Below are positions 23,716 to 34,523 of a stretch of 64,000 bases of DNA, one piece after another (position 1 is the stretch's first letter; each line of letters begins with the position of its first letter). A model generated the notes under the pieces. It did no database searches, was not told where the DNA came from, and worked only from the letters and a program-made list of their open reading frames with translations. The stretch is from Ananas comosus (taxonomy: Eukaryota; Streptophyta; Magnoliopsida; Poales; Bromeliaceae), in the NCBI RefSeq assembly GCF_001540865.1, contig NC_033628.1:10885249-10949248 (forward strand), read 5' to 3'. The translations under genes and the position numbers were made by a program.

Positions 23716-26700
23716 CTATAGTAGATATATGATTTGGCAGTTGGGTCACATCAGAAGCTCTGGGAGCGACGTGTCCTCCTTCCTATCCTTCCATTTCAAC
23801 AATATTGCATGCACCCGGACTATTAAAATATCACATCCACCAAGCCTATTTTCCTCCTTCCTATCCCTCCAATATCACATACACCGAGCCTACTTTTTAA
23901 TTATTAACATTTTAAAATCTATAAGATATATAATTTGGTAGTTCCATCACATCACAAAAATTATTAGTACTAATTATCAGATATTCTATCAATCATCTAT
24001 TATTCGCAGTGTATTTTTATATTAGCATACACCGGGTGCAAGCAAAGAATTTCCTCCTTTTTTTCTGGAATTATGAGTGCTCTTTCTTAAGCATTCTCTG
24101 CATTGGATGTATATAAGAACATACACCAAAAAATACTTAAAACCTTTAACAGAAATTTTAAAATTTAGTTTAGTAAACATATTTAAGTTATTCGATTTTG
24201 TAATTCAAATATATTTAATTAAGTTTTGATATTAGAGATATACTAGGTGCATATAATGATTTCTCTTTTCCCCGGTCAATTTTAATAAGGTAAAGACAAC
24301 ATCATATATTTGGCAATTTAGAATAAGTCCTCCAATTTTAACTTTTTAATTAAAAATTTATTTATAAAATAGCTACTAAAACTACTAAGTTTGATTGAAT
24401 TTTTTAAGTAAAGTTATTGGAATACTTAATACAGAAAGTTTAAAATTATTAATAAAAAAATTAGTTTCTATAATGATTTTTATTTTTTTTTATTATAATT
24501 TTTTTAAATTTTTAAAATTTTAATAATAATATATGTTGATTGACTAAATTACTATCGACCAGCTGCGAAGTGCAGGCCCTACACTAGTCAAAACTATATT
24601 AGCCCATATTCATAGTAAGATTGAATCAAGTACTCTCCTGTTGTTCAAATCAGGCTACGACACCTAGTGATTCTCAAAATAGCAAATAAGACAGCAATAC
24701 TATAACTTGCCTGCAAATATGTCTTCACTGAGGTTAATAATCTTGGATGCTTTACAAACTCCACCCCTGGTGATATGGAAAATCCTATCAAATATGTCCG
24801 GATGACCATAGTGGAAGCGAACCCTAGAATAGCAAAAAGAAATATAAGCCACAATAGTTTGGTCAATACCTAGAGGTTTAGCGCAAAGAAAATCTTCTAA
24901 GATCAAGCTAATATTGATTGCAACGCCTGCAAACATGAAAAAGTGAAAGCAATAGAAGAAATTACAAACTCAAGCTCATGTTGAAACATCCTGGCCACAG
25001 ACACTCACATAGTAAGAGAACAAATTGCAAGGTTTTTTGTCTAAAATTACGAACTCGCCTTAAAGGGTTTGCAAGTAAACGTTGTCCAATAGTCACAAAG
25101 CTAGTCTCCTGGTTCGACATAAACCATGCAAGAGAAGAAACACTGGCAGGATACCAAAAAAAAAAAGACAGTTGTTAGCTTTCTCATACATAAAATTGAG
25201 TGGACAATGCATAAAGCTCCATCTAAAATTCAACTAGTCCCTGACCTGCCAGTGAATATATGCTCTCTAACTCCAAGTATTGATGGATATCTAACACCAT
25301 CGTGTTTCTTCAAAAACTCTTGCAATAAGTTCCTCATTTTAAGCGCCTCCTCCATGTAGTTATCCTGCAGAATGGAATTGAATGAGCTATAGTTGAATGC
25401 GGCCCAATTATAGAAACTGCAGGCTGCAAAGTACCTGGTTCATGTCAATAGTCTGTAGACCTTCTCCGCGAGTAAAAATTGTGGCATGGTTTTGATTTTC
25501 AGGCTTTCCTTCACCCAGAATTGCAGGGCCTGGAAGCTTTATCCGATAAATAACCTTCCAAAAAAGAGTGAATAATTAACAACATTAAGTTCTGTGTTTT
25601 GTACATTTAGAAAAGACAAAATATATGACTCTCTAAACTATAGGTCTTTTTGAGGATAGACCCCTCAATTATATTTATTTCTGGTTGACAACCTCTCAAT
25701 TTTTTTGCACTGATACAAGTTATTTCTATCGGTATAATTGAAAGAATTTCATTAAATGTAACATAAGTTCTTGTCTGCTTTTCAGCTGACCAGAGCTATG
25801 GATGTCATTAACCATTAAAAGCTGAAAACTAACAGAGCCGTTAATTTTAATGGAATGCCAAGATAACTTACAAAAGAAACAAAAGATGATGGGTTGTCAA
25901 TCAAAATTAAATATAGTTGGGGGTTATATTTAAAAATAGCATGTAGTTGTAAAAGGAAAGAATTATTACATTTTTAAAAGCACAGGTTATGTAAACGTAA
26001 TGATCCGAGGATTGCATATTTCAGTTTGTAGTAAGCAAGCAATACAACAGCAACCACCATTACATTATGTAATAAATTTACATTAAGTGATTGTTATCCA
26101 ACTGTGCTGAGTGGCACATACTATGATGGTACTAGCATGCAAGGAGTTCGAGGTGCTATTGCAAATATAAGTTTACCATTTAGACTCAAGCCTACCTTTC
26201 GCTCAGGCACTCTAGCAATGCTCATTTACTTTGATGATTCCTATGCTTGTGAGGCATTACCCTTGACTTGTTTGGTTCGCGTTATCCTGCCAAGATTACA
26301 GGGTATCATAGAGGAATCTTTTCAGATTACTGTGTTTGGGTCATCCTACAAGTAATCTGATTGGTAAGGCAGCATTCCTAATAGCGCAAACCCCCAAAAT
26401 ATTACCAGGGAGGGGGGCGAGTACCTTATATTGCTGACTGCGGGTTATCCAGCAAGTCATGCAAAATTACAAATTAACCCTCCACACCCTAATTGCCTTA
26501 TTTACTTTGATGATTCCTATGCTTGTGAGGCATTACCCTTGACTTGTTTGGTTCGCGTTATCCTGCCAAGATTACAGGGTATCATAGAGGAATCTTTTAA
26601 GATTACTGTGTTTGGGTCATCCTACAAGTAATCTGATTGATAAGGCAGCATTACTAATAGCGCAAACCCCAAAATATTACCAGGGAGGGGGGCGAGTACC

Positions 26701-29700
26701 TTATATTACTGACTCCGAGTTATCCAGCAAGTCATGCAAAATTACAAATTAACCCTCCACACCCTAATTGCCTCAAATTTTTTATTTCTCATTCTTAAAA
26801 TATTTAAGTTTAAATTCAAATTGAATTTGAATTTGAATTTGAATTTCAAATGTAACTTTCAAATTTTGATTTAATTTAAAATTTGAGTTAAAATTTTTTT
26901 ATTTAAATTAAAATTTTAAAAATTTAAATTAGCCAATCGTGACCAAGAAACCATCGATTCCGTTTGATGGGCCAATAATGCCAAATCTAAATTCCAAATC
27001 AAATATGAATTCATAATTTAATTTCAAATTTAGAATTTAAATAAATTGGTATTTAAAATTTGAATTATTCAAAAATTAAATTTGAATGTAAAGTTTGAAT
27101 ACACATTCAAAATTTGAATTTGAACTTTCAATTAAAAATTTGTATATAAATTTTAAAATTTTAAAATCTAAATTTAAAATTGAAATTTGGATTAAAAATA
27201 TAAATTTAAATTTAAATTTCAAATTTGAATTTAAAATTCAGACTTAAAATCAAATTTTGAATTTAAAATTTGAACCAATATTTAAATCTAAATTAAAAGC
27301 CTGAATTTAAATTTAAACTTAAATTCAAGGTTTACATTTAAATTTCAAATAAATGTGTAAGGGTATTTTTGAAATAATATAAACTTTACTATCAGAATTA
27401 CTGAAATATATAAGATGAACCAAACAAAATAATCTTACATACTCAATAATCCGATATTACATTACTGTAGTACTGTACTAAACCAAACAAAGTAATGCAG
27501 TATTAGTGGTAATCTGAATAACAAATGTCAGATTACTAATTATGCTGAGATACCCAGTGATGCTACATAACGCAAACCAAACAGGCCCTAAAAACTTTAG
27601 CATGCAGTTGCAAAACAAAAGAAACAACTTGAAAGGAAATGATCCGTTCCTTTTTTATCATTACAAATGGGTGATGTAGTAGATCTACCCAGTCCACAGC
27701 TCCACGCATCTTTCAAGATATGCTGCACAAAGTATTCTCGCCATTTCCCAAAAATACCAATGATAATATTAAAGTGCTACTTATGGCAAACCATCCACTA
27801 AATTAAAATGTAGAGCAGATCCCTAACACAGCACAAAAAATGCAATCGGCAATAGTTGATTTGATATTAACCAATCATAAAGCATCACGATGTTTTCTCT
27901 TCCGATCAAAAATATTTACTTCCCACATGACTTGGAAAATGCAAGGCCTTGCCTGGTCAAGATTTTGCACTGGGTCAGCAGGATTATCAACGTTAGATAG
28001 AGCAGCCTTTACTAAGGCAGAGTAGTAAACCTTCTCTATCTTCTTATCTTTCCCAGTTTCTTCAACCTCATCAATATATGCTACACGGAGAGATGGATAC
28101 CTACCAACAAAAGCAACTTAAGATTATGAAATCAGTAGACACAAGATGTTTTATTGATATTATCATCAAGACTTTGGTTGATAAAATGAAGAAAACAGTT
28201 TGTAGTGCATATATTTTTCATGGCTCATCTCTTCGATTAATAGGTTACCATATGCGAAGTCAAGGTTCATTCTCCAAAATTTCATTGGATTTGTTTAGCT
28301 CCCAAGATTAACTAAGATGAATTAGAAAGTTTCCAAGCTTCTACATACATACGACTCCCTTAAAAAGAATGCAATAATAAGCATCTAGCTATTTATTATA
28401 CATACGTAGTCATGAGCTTCAGAATATCTTGGGCATGATGATCACCAGACCGCTTATGAATACCATACTGCTGACAAGATACCACATAGGTGAACTTCAT
28501 GTCAGCTACAGCTTGACATTGGGTCCACAAGGATCTTTCCAGTTTTGAATGTTCTTCCGACATCAACTCAGCTGCTTTGTAACCTTCCATAAGATCTGGA
28601 GAAACAAAAGATAGGTTCGAGTGGATAATACAATGATAATCACAAATAATATAACATGAAAGACCTAAAGCTATCTTTATACAAAAAGTAACAAAGTTAT
28701 CATAGTACCTTCATCTTTGGCCATGTCCAGGAATGCTTGAAGTTCCAGAGCTTTCCGATAGTACATCATACCTCTAACTGGGAAGTAGTGATTGATCATG
28801 CGATAGCAAGTTGTTAAACACACAGAATAATGGTAAGAAAACAAGAATGATACCCGATAGCAAGCCAATAAAGTAAATTAATATACCAGTTCGAGTTAAT
28901 GTTTGGCCTCTGTAAGATGCCCACAAACGAAGCTCCTCTTCCAGTTCATCACTACCCCGGAGTTCGTCCTCTGATTTACATCCAACCCGTTCAAGGAAGT
29001 TGGTCCATTCGTCTATATAATAAAAGCAAAGAAGGACTAGTTTCAGATATTATATTATAGAATTATATTTTATTATAAATCAACAGAACTTCCACAACTT
29101 GCTATGTATTGTAAAGTTACTGCTCTGTCCTCATCAACCTGGATAAATTTTCTGCAAATAGAAAATAATGGAAACTCCATCTTCATTTGGCTCCTCAAGA
29201 TTATTCAAAGAGAAAAGTACATCCTCATTATAGTATGGTGTCAGCACACTACAAAAAAGGTCATATAATGTTAGAGCTTAGAACATGGTTCACCGAAACG
29301 AGTAAACTCCCAAAAAAAAACTTTTGTCAAGATTATTCCTCGCTTGATGGGCAATCATTATTATTTACGACATACTCATAGCTTGCAAATGTAGCAGGAC
29401 AGACCACTCTGCTATACACTTCTCAAATTGTACAGAAAGTGTAGAAGTGTAGGAATTCAGGAAAACATAGAAGTAATGCCTGTAAGATAAACAAAAATTT
29501 AGCTACTAAATGCCTGTCTCGAGAGATGAGAAGCAGAAATTTTGAGCTTCAATCCGAAATCAGCATTTTTGCCAAAAATAAAGCAATCATCTATATTTTA
29601 GTGGAAGTGCAATATTGCCAAGGTTTAAAAAAAAAAAATTGAGGGAGGGAGAGAGAAAGGTAGCAAGCTACCCCTCATTCATTTTTTCGGAAAAAAACTC

Positions 29701-32413
29701 AGCTAGAAATGTGAAGCAACTAGGCATTGAACTTAGAACCTCGGGTTCCAACCATCAAGCTCTTAGCCAATTGTGCTAGGTACGGTCGGTAATTGTCGAG
29801 CGACGGTCGGTTTTGATAGACATTTTTTTAGTGACATAAGACGATGCCAAGGAGCCAAAACTTCGAAAAAAAATGCAAATATCAAATAAAAAATCAGATA
29901 ACATGAGAAACATATCAAGTTATAGTTCATTTACAACAAAAGCTTTGTCAGAAAATGAATTCTTAAGTTGCCGAAAAATCTCATTGGGGTTTACTATTGC
30001 AACAGCAGATTGAAATACAACTAATTTCTTGTCAAAAAGAAATACAGATAAAATAAAACCAGGTGATAATAATGCAAAGATCTAATATGTTGCAATATTA
30101 TATTACAGATATGAAAATTGCCTATAATTGTTGACAATAAGAACAAAAAATGATCCAAAAATAGTGAGAGTGAATGCATGTTATAAACTTACGAGAATGA
30201 AAGCATGTTACGAACTTTTGGTGCATCAGGCATATCCATAAACAAAGAATTGCTAAAGAAAGAAATACGCCTTCGCGCTTCTAAGTTGGTTGGTGCATCC
30301 ATTGCAGATTCCTTCACAGTAAGCAGTAGATCAAGCCTTTTAACCTGGAAAACAGCAATCCGTTACTTTTAAGCAAAAGCTTGCACATCACAATCAATTA
30401 AGAAAAGTACAACCTTCTCTATCCAAGCATCTGTTACTGGCACAGGAAATTTGATAGCCCCAGCTGATGCAAATAACTGATACTGTTCATCCAAAGGTTT
30501 CATGCCCTCATACCTTCCATATGAACCTCCATGACTAGAGTCCAGGAGACTGACATAGAACGACAAGACAAAATTGATAAGCTACACATATATTTAGTAA
30601 TGGAAAATTATAATGACAACACTGTTAGCACCAGAAGGCGTTTACAGTAACCTTTTGTCTTAAGACTCTTAACAACTGTGCATGTTCTAGTTGTTATGTT
30701 TCCCTTTGACATCTCCACGAATATGATGAACTCCCAATTTTCAAACAAAGAACATAATGAATGTTTCATTGGATTGAGCTTTGGATTGAAGTTGACAACA
30801 TCAACAAAAGTCAGTAGAGGAAACTTACTTTAGGTTAAAATTTGAATATAATAATACGGAGAACTAACAAAAAAAAGTTCAGAAAAATAATGTCAAAACT
30901 ATATGTTGCTAAAAGAGCTTTTTGTTTGATTATTGTGGACTACTTGTTGAGTGGTAACAATCTAACCAATTTTCTAATAACTTTTAATAAAACTGATTGT
31001 TAGGGCACTAAATATCACAAAGAAGTACTTTTAAGCTCAGCATAAATCTGAACAGGCAATTCTTAAGTCATATACACCAATGTGATGACACCTCAAATGA
31101 GAGCATTGAAATATGGCTATTCTGCAAAAAAGATGAGGATATGCCCATGATCCGCCTAGGCACAGGACAAGATAAGGAATATAAGTTGCCTTGGCTTGAT
31201 TACACTAATATTTAGTACTGTAGCTTAGGATAAAAAAAATCTAAAATTTCAATACCTAGAAAGTTGTTCTTCCATTATATCCCTTGTCACAACCTCTAGC
31301 ATGTCTTGGAAAAGAATGACAACCTGACCCCTGTCTTCTTGCCTGTTATCCAGCTGCATGGTCAAGAAATGTGTCACTAAGATGCATTAAAATTAAACAA
31401 AGGTCGACACATTGAAATAGAGAAAACATGAACCATTTTGGGTTCAAAGACATACCAAATATTGTATTAACTTGACGAATTGGTCATAGAGAGCAGGAAG
31501 AGCTCGCATGTTCACATCACTTATAAGTTTACCATCTTCTATACAACTGTCAACTTCATCAAATATGATATTTATAACCCTGTAAAGAGACAATTGCAAC
31601 AGATACAATATAGATTAAAGAAAAGGTTGAGTACATGGCAGAATATAAAAAGCAAAAGGAAGTTCACCAATTACTAACTTTTTCTCTTGTTCACCCTCAA
31701 CTAGGTACTTGATGATGTTTTTAAATGAAGCATAGCATTCACGAACAGCACAATCCATGTAACTATCAGCCTCAAGTCTCTTTCTTAGCTCACGATCTTT
31801 GCAATTGCTATCTTTAGCCATATCCAGTGCTATTGGGAGCTAACCGTGGAGTAAAGCTTCAGACAGAATGTTAACTAAAAAATTAACACGTGGTACAGTG
31901 GAGCAGCATGCTTACCTTACTGGCAAGCAAGAAGGGAGGCCACTGTATAAGGTCTAAAGCACGATCTGCCACATACGGAACGAGTAGCAATTCCATTTCC
32001 CTGTGTTCCATTTACAGTAGAAAATTTTCAAAAATAAAGAAGCATAGAAATAGCACAAAAAAACTTCTAACTTTCATAGCATTACCCTCAAACTACCTGT
32101 TGCTTATAAGATCTTCCTTTCGGAAACTAGTAATTATTTTGTTCCACATCTGTGCGAATCTAGCTGCTTGCTTCTCCTTATCAACATTAGGCATCTGGAA
32201 TAGCAGGTGCCAATCATTTATCAAGACATATCTAATACAACTTCGAGCACAAGCTCACAAAAGTAAGATATAGACCTGAGCAAATCTGCGGGGCAAAGAA
32301 GCCTTTAAACCCTTCTTTTGTTTCTCATCAGGCTTCTCCACTGGAACTAGACGGGCATTAAAGGCACCAGGTAATGACTGAAATCGGGATCTTAACATTC
32401 CTAATGTTCGGAT
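10000..32413 (-). CDS. Callose synthase, CALS1-3 (GSL6/GSL12) type, N-terminus missing, internal exon block duplicated
   Basis: 1,3-beta-glucan synthase (FKS1-like glucan synthase domain), a plasma-membrane enzyme using UDP-glucose. Exons (minus order): 32413-32276, 32194-32097, 32000-31916, 31839-31679, 31579-31456, 31353-31256, 30549-30414, 30344-30193, 29248-29139, 29012-28887, 28777-28709, 28595-28406, 28100-27953, block B (25554-25435, 25364-25246, 25142-25059, 24823-24711), block A (22821-22702, 22631-22513, 22409-22326, 22070-21958), 12302-12073, 11982-11185, 11100-11050, 10789-10604, 10248-10000. Landmarks: [98 protein letters not shown], and the C-terminus [20 protein letters not shown]. 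With one block only, 1194 residues; family members have about 1950, so some 760 N-terminal residues are absent. All exons are open and in phase, but using both blocks in series shifts the frame. Several introns are GC-AG. Upstream lie a gap and ribophorin I exons. Confidence 0.9.
11986..12072 (-). other. Intron readable without stop in callose synthase
   Basis: Between exon 12302-12073 (ends FYFSTL) and exon 11982-11185 (starts [11 protein letters not shown]) lies a 90-base intron (12072-11983) with GT and AG borders. It is a multiple of 3 with no stop, so the two exons also read through as one ORF. The family protein lacks these 30 residues, so splicing is the expected form; retention would insert residues between membrane segments without breaking the frame. 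Confidence 0.7.
12703..13470. other. Intron sequence with old repeat remnants
   Basis: Part of the roughly 9.65 kb intron between callose synthase exons 12302 and 21958. It includes gttttgctttc-type repeat debris near 12990-13110 and a MITE-like stretch (ggtgcaccgtaaac ... cactaggtgcaac) near 13315-13500. No gene seen. Confidence 0.5.
14015..14390. repeat. Left subterminal palindrome array of the MULE
   Basis: About seven imperfect palindromes of the form AAGACGGTGAA-N(3-4)-TTCACCGTCTT or the AAGGCGGTGAA variant: near 14024, 14064, 14087, 14180, 14262, 14318 and 14356. Spacing is irregular. The same motif fills the right end and the small element at 43972-44472. Confidence 0.92.
14605..14975. 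repeat. GTTTAAAC-rich interspersed repeat
   Basis: A stretch of roughly 370 bp built from gtttaaac, cctagtttaaactagg and variants, about 20 copies in both orientations, just upstream of the MURA reading frame. Its position fits the MULE promoter/5' UTR. It could form alternative hairpins. Confidence 0.85.
15123..18048 (+). pseudogene. MURA-type (MuDR) transposase, decayed
   Basis: A cut-and-paste DDE transposase of the Mutator superfamily. Order: N-terminal domain (15123-15572), intron-like gap, a (PSTSRAQ)n repeat in another frame (15640-15735), an acidic linker with three or four DDAPIH/DNQEDA repeats (15900-16040), a MuDR DNA-binding-like region ([40 protein letters not shown]), the catalytic part ([45 protein letters not shown]) giving D, D and E candidates, a SWIM finger ([17 protein letters not shown], about 17655-17700) and a CCHC knuckle ([15 protein letters not shown], about 17944). 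In-frame stops occur near 16217 (taa-free TAG), 16427, 17119 and 17524, and the frame changes near 16660. Several stops are TAG where Trp would be expected. Not functional as read. Confidence 0.85.
18131..20532 (+). pseudogene. Plant mobile domain (PMD) protein of the MULE, decayed
   Basis: Multi-part reading frame related to the MAIN/MAIL1-like PMD family. Parts: [20 protein letters not shown] (18131 onward), an intron, then [74 protein letters not shown] and [20 protein letters not shown], a later segment [40 protein letters not shown] and [17 protein letters not shown], a helical C-terminal segment (19885-20030), and an Arg-Gly-rich tail ([18 protein letters not shown]) before the stop at 20530-20532. 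At least three in-frame stops (18808, 19445, 19736) break it. PMD domains are known to be carried by some Mutator-type plant elements; here the gene lies in tandem with MURA on the same strand. Its role in transposition is unknown. Confidence 0.8.
20775..21285. repeat. Right subterminal palindrome array of the MULE
   Basis: About nine copies of the GGTGAA...TTCACC palindrome, near 20783, 20872, 20915, 21000, 21030, 21098, 21127, 21193, 21222 and 21258, several back to back. Together with the left array the MULE carries some 16 of these motifs. Confidence 0.92.
21958..22821 (-). repeat. Callose synthase four-exon block A
   Basis: Exons 22821-22702 (120 nt), 22631-22513 (119), 22409-22326 (84) and 22070-21958 (113): 436 nt in all. 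They encode [10 protein letters not shown]...through LSEDIFAG. Against block B I see one amino-acid change (Tyr here, Phe in B, in HAT-I-(Y/F)-TRGEG) and about four silent changes. Every splice border is intact in both, including two GC donors. Confidence 0.93.
23021..23500. mobile_element. MITE-like element with hairpin, contains gap
   Basis: Begins taaggcggtgtttggttccc with cgtaaaac soon after, like the ends of the 8480-9320 element, and has the same kind of central hairpin at 23245-23275 (ggtccacgagg ... cctcatggacc). A CT-rich tract runs into an n gap. The right end is not recognised. It sits exactly between duplication copies A and B. Confidence 0.55.
23337..23390. other. Assembly gap (54 n)
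   Basis: Run of n directly after a CT/TA microsatellite inside the MITE-like element that separates the two duplication copies. Confidence 1.
23505..25755. repeat. Tandem duplication copy B (uninterrupted)
   Basis: Matches copy A (13471-23024 without the MULE). It preserves the sequence across the MULE target and contains callose synthase block B, plus about 270 bp of extra AT-rich sequence (24258-24529). Confidence 0.88.
24711..25554 (-). repeat. Callose synthase four-exon block B
   Basis: Exons 25554-25435, 25364-25246, 25142-25059 and 24823-24711 with the same lengths (120, 119, 84, 113) and phases as block A. Joined directly to the upstream exon 28100-27953 (phase 0) it is in frame; its end (phase 1) fits exon 12302 but not the start of block A (phase 0). 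Confidence 0.93.
26222..26773. repeat. Two tandem copies of a 275-bp MITE end
   Basis: 26222-26496 and 26497-26773 are nearly identical, each containing ttgtttggttcgcgttatcc, a weakly palindromic stretch and aattaaccctccacacccta. The ORFs of 83 and 66 codons here are shadows of this repeat. Confidence 0.9.
26267..27592. mobile_element. MITE with AT-rich core in callose synthase intron
   Basis: Left end cttgtttggttcgcgttat; right end (reverse complement) gggcctgtttggtttgcgtt: an inverted repeat of moderate similarity that extends inward (attaca / aatctga). The core 26780-27360 is low-complexity aaatttgaattt sequence. It lies between callose synthase exons 27953 and 25554. Confidence 0.65.
29629..29783 (-). 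mobile_element. tRNA-derived SINE, near full length
   Basis: On the minus strand: CCTAGCACAATTGGCTAAGA resembles an A box, GAGGTTCTAAGTTCAATGCC resembles a B box; then TTCACATTTCTAGCTGAG, GGTAGCTTGCTACC, a CTCTCTCCC tract and a T-run. Order and spacing fit a plant SINE of the family also seen at 1425 and 8290. It lies in the callose synthase intron between exons 30193 and 29248. Confidence 0.7.
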
Positions 32414-33017
32414 CTGCTCCACCAAAGGAAAGAAGGCATACAACATGGATATTAGATAAGCAGTCAATTGTGAGTTTCAGAACAATTAAATAACGTGATA
32501 ATAACAAAATGAAAACGATGCAAGAACAATGTACAAAGATAAGATGTACAGCCTATGGAAGATACTGACTTGTATTTTTCAAGTGAAATAGCTTACATTA
32601 TTTTGATGTAAGTACATTTGAGGGGCTCCTATAAGGCTACAAGGGCAAGAAGGCTACATGCGCTAAAGACAAAGCCATTTTAGGTAAGGCTACATATTTT
32701 GAAGACAGTTTGATATATTTTTTTTCCGATGTTCCAAAAAGCGGTCCNCATATAGGTTCTCAAGTTAAAAAAAATATATTTCGACTTTCAACTTAAAAGT
32801 GATTGTGGTGCCAATGTTTTCATTTGGCCTCAAGAAGGAGAAGAGGGCAGTAAAAGGAGAGAGTGGTAGGAGGAGAGGGCGATAGATGGATTTCATTAGG
32901 ATTTTTTTAGGTTTCTTTTAGATTCTTTTACTAATCTTATCGGGCTAAAACATAAAATTTATATCCGAAACCCAATAACCCAAAAAATTTAATCCAAAAT
33001 CCAAAAACTATTAAATA

Positions 33018-33235
33018 TGCCGAGGCGCGCGCCTTATGTGCGCCTCGCGCCTCGCCTGAGGCGCGCGCCTCAGGGCTTAGGCGCGCGCCTCAGCAATAGC
33101 GCCTCGCCTCGCTATTGCTGAGGCGCGAAGGCCCGCGCCTCAGCAATAGCGCCTCGCCTCGCTATTGCTGAGGCGCGAAGGCCCGCGCCTCGCACCTAGG
33201 CGCTGAGGCGCGCGCCTCAGGCGCGCCTTTTCAAA
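33018..33235. repeat. GC-rich nested palindromes in tandem
   Basis: A unit of about 50 bp centred on gcgcctcagcaatagcg ... cgctattgctgaggcgc (perfect arms, cctcgcct loop) is repeated twice and flanked by further aggcgcgcgcct palindromes. It stands out from AT-rich surroundings. Confidence 0.93.
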
Positions 33236-33776
33236 CACTGATACAAGTTTACTTAATAACAATGCATATAAATGCAATTATCTTTGTATAAATATAAAAT
33301 ACCTATTTTCACTTCTTATTTTAGTAGGTATTATTCCAAATCTATCTAATAATTATGTTTAAGTATTGATGAATAACATTAATTTTTGTTTGACATTTTT
33401 TGTGATTTTACATCAAAATTTTATTTATTTCCCTATTTAATAATTAAAATTAAATTACCAATTGTTAGTTTAGTGATACATATGTACATATGAGGTCATT
33501 TACTTGAAATTCATTATTTTAATTTGTGAATTCTGAATTGGTATTTGGCTATTTAGCTTTGTTAGGAAACATTTATACATATTTTTAATACCTATAAATA
33601 TTTTATTAATATTTTAATAGATAGACCCACATATGCGCCCGCATATCACATATACGTTAAGCAGTAGGTAACCACATGGATACCACATGCCGCCTTTTGA
33701 AATATTGATTTTTCTTTCAATAAATTAGATCATAAATTTCATCATATGACATAAATTTCAATTGTCCAATGCCTCT

Positions 33777-33869
33777 TGAAGCAAAGACAGCTATTGTGAG
33801 GCCCACAATGGCCATAGACCCCCCCAAAATTTTTAAAATTACATATAGGTCCTTTACTAATTAGGTTGC
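33777..33869 (-). mobile_element. End of a MITE, cut by gap
   Basis: Matches the reverse complement of the right end of the element at 47672-48280 (ttgtgaggcc, aatggccatag, aattacatatagg, actaattagg). The element runs into the n gap. Confidence 0.75.
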
Positions 33870-33969
33870 NNNNNNNNNNNNNNNNNNNNNNNNNNNNNNN
33901 NNNNNNNNNNNNNNNNNNNNNNNNNNNNNNNNNNNNNNNNNNNNNNNNNNNNNNNNNNNNNNNNNNNNN
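33870..33969. other. Assembly gap (100 n)
   Basis: Exactly 100 n, the usual placeholder for a gap of unknown size. It lies between the truncated ribophorin I and the truncated callose synthase. Confidence 1.
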
Positions 33970-34523
33970 CCTATTATTTTGTAGATTGAGAATGTGGTCC
34001 TGATGCTTGTTTCTGAAGTTCTATTCGCATTTCCACAATATGCAAGCAAAGAATTTGGCAGTATTAAGACGTAGACGTTTACAGTGAGGGAAAGGAAGGG
34101 GAAAAGTCCTAGCATTCTTTCCTATGTAATTGTCCAGCGCGAAGGATGATGCCCTGAGTTGACATTCTAATTCAGTAGCTTTGCCAAAAGTTTTGAGAAA
34201 GGGGGAACTTGAATATGAATAGAAAATAAAAACACAACGAAATCAAGCTGAACAGAAAATTCGTGTATCAAGTGAAATAACAATAACAAGTACTAACAAA
34301 TATTAATTAATATTCAACCAGCAAATTTCTGTCATCTATAGATGGCTTGTTTAGATAACAAACACAGGAAATAAATATGCAAATTATGTAAAAAGTTACT
34401 GGTTGATAGTCCTGAGATTAAACCATCAAAATCAACTACACTGTTCCAACATCATTGTCAAAACATAATGTCATGGATATATTCTAAAGGCATAAAAGAC
34501 AGCAGAAAGAGGATTGCGCATAC

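Larger units (their letters stand above)
32470..34523. other. Repeat-rich junction region between OST1 exon 2 and callose synthase
   Basis: Holds a GC-rich palindromic tandem repeat (33018-33235), AT-rich sequence, the end of a MITE (33777-33869) and a 100-n gap. No further exon of ribophorin I and no earlier callose synthase exon was found here, although both are required for intact genes. Confidence 0.75.

Noticed and set aside
26104..26631. 83- and 66-codon ORFs with nearly identical protein
   Set aside because: Produced by the tandemly repeated MITE end; no coding signature.
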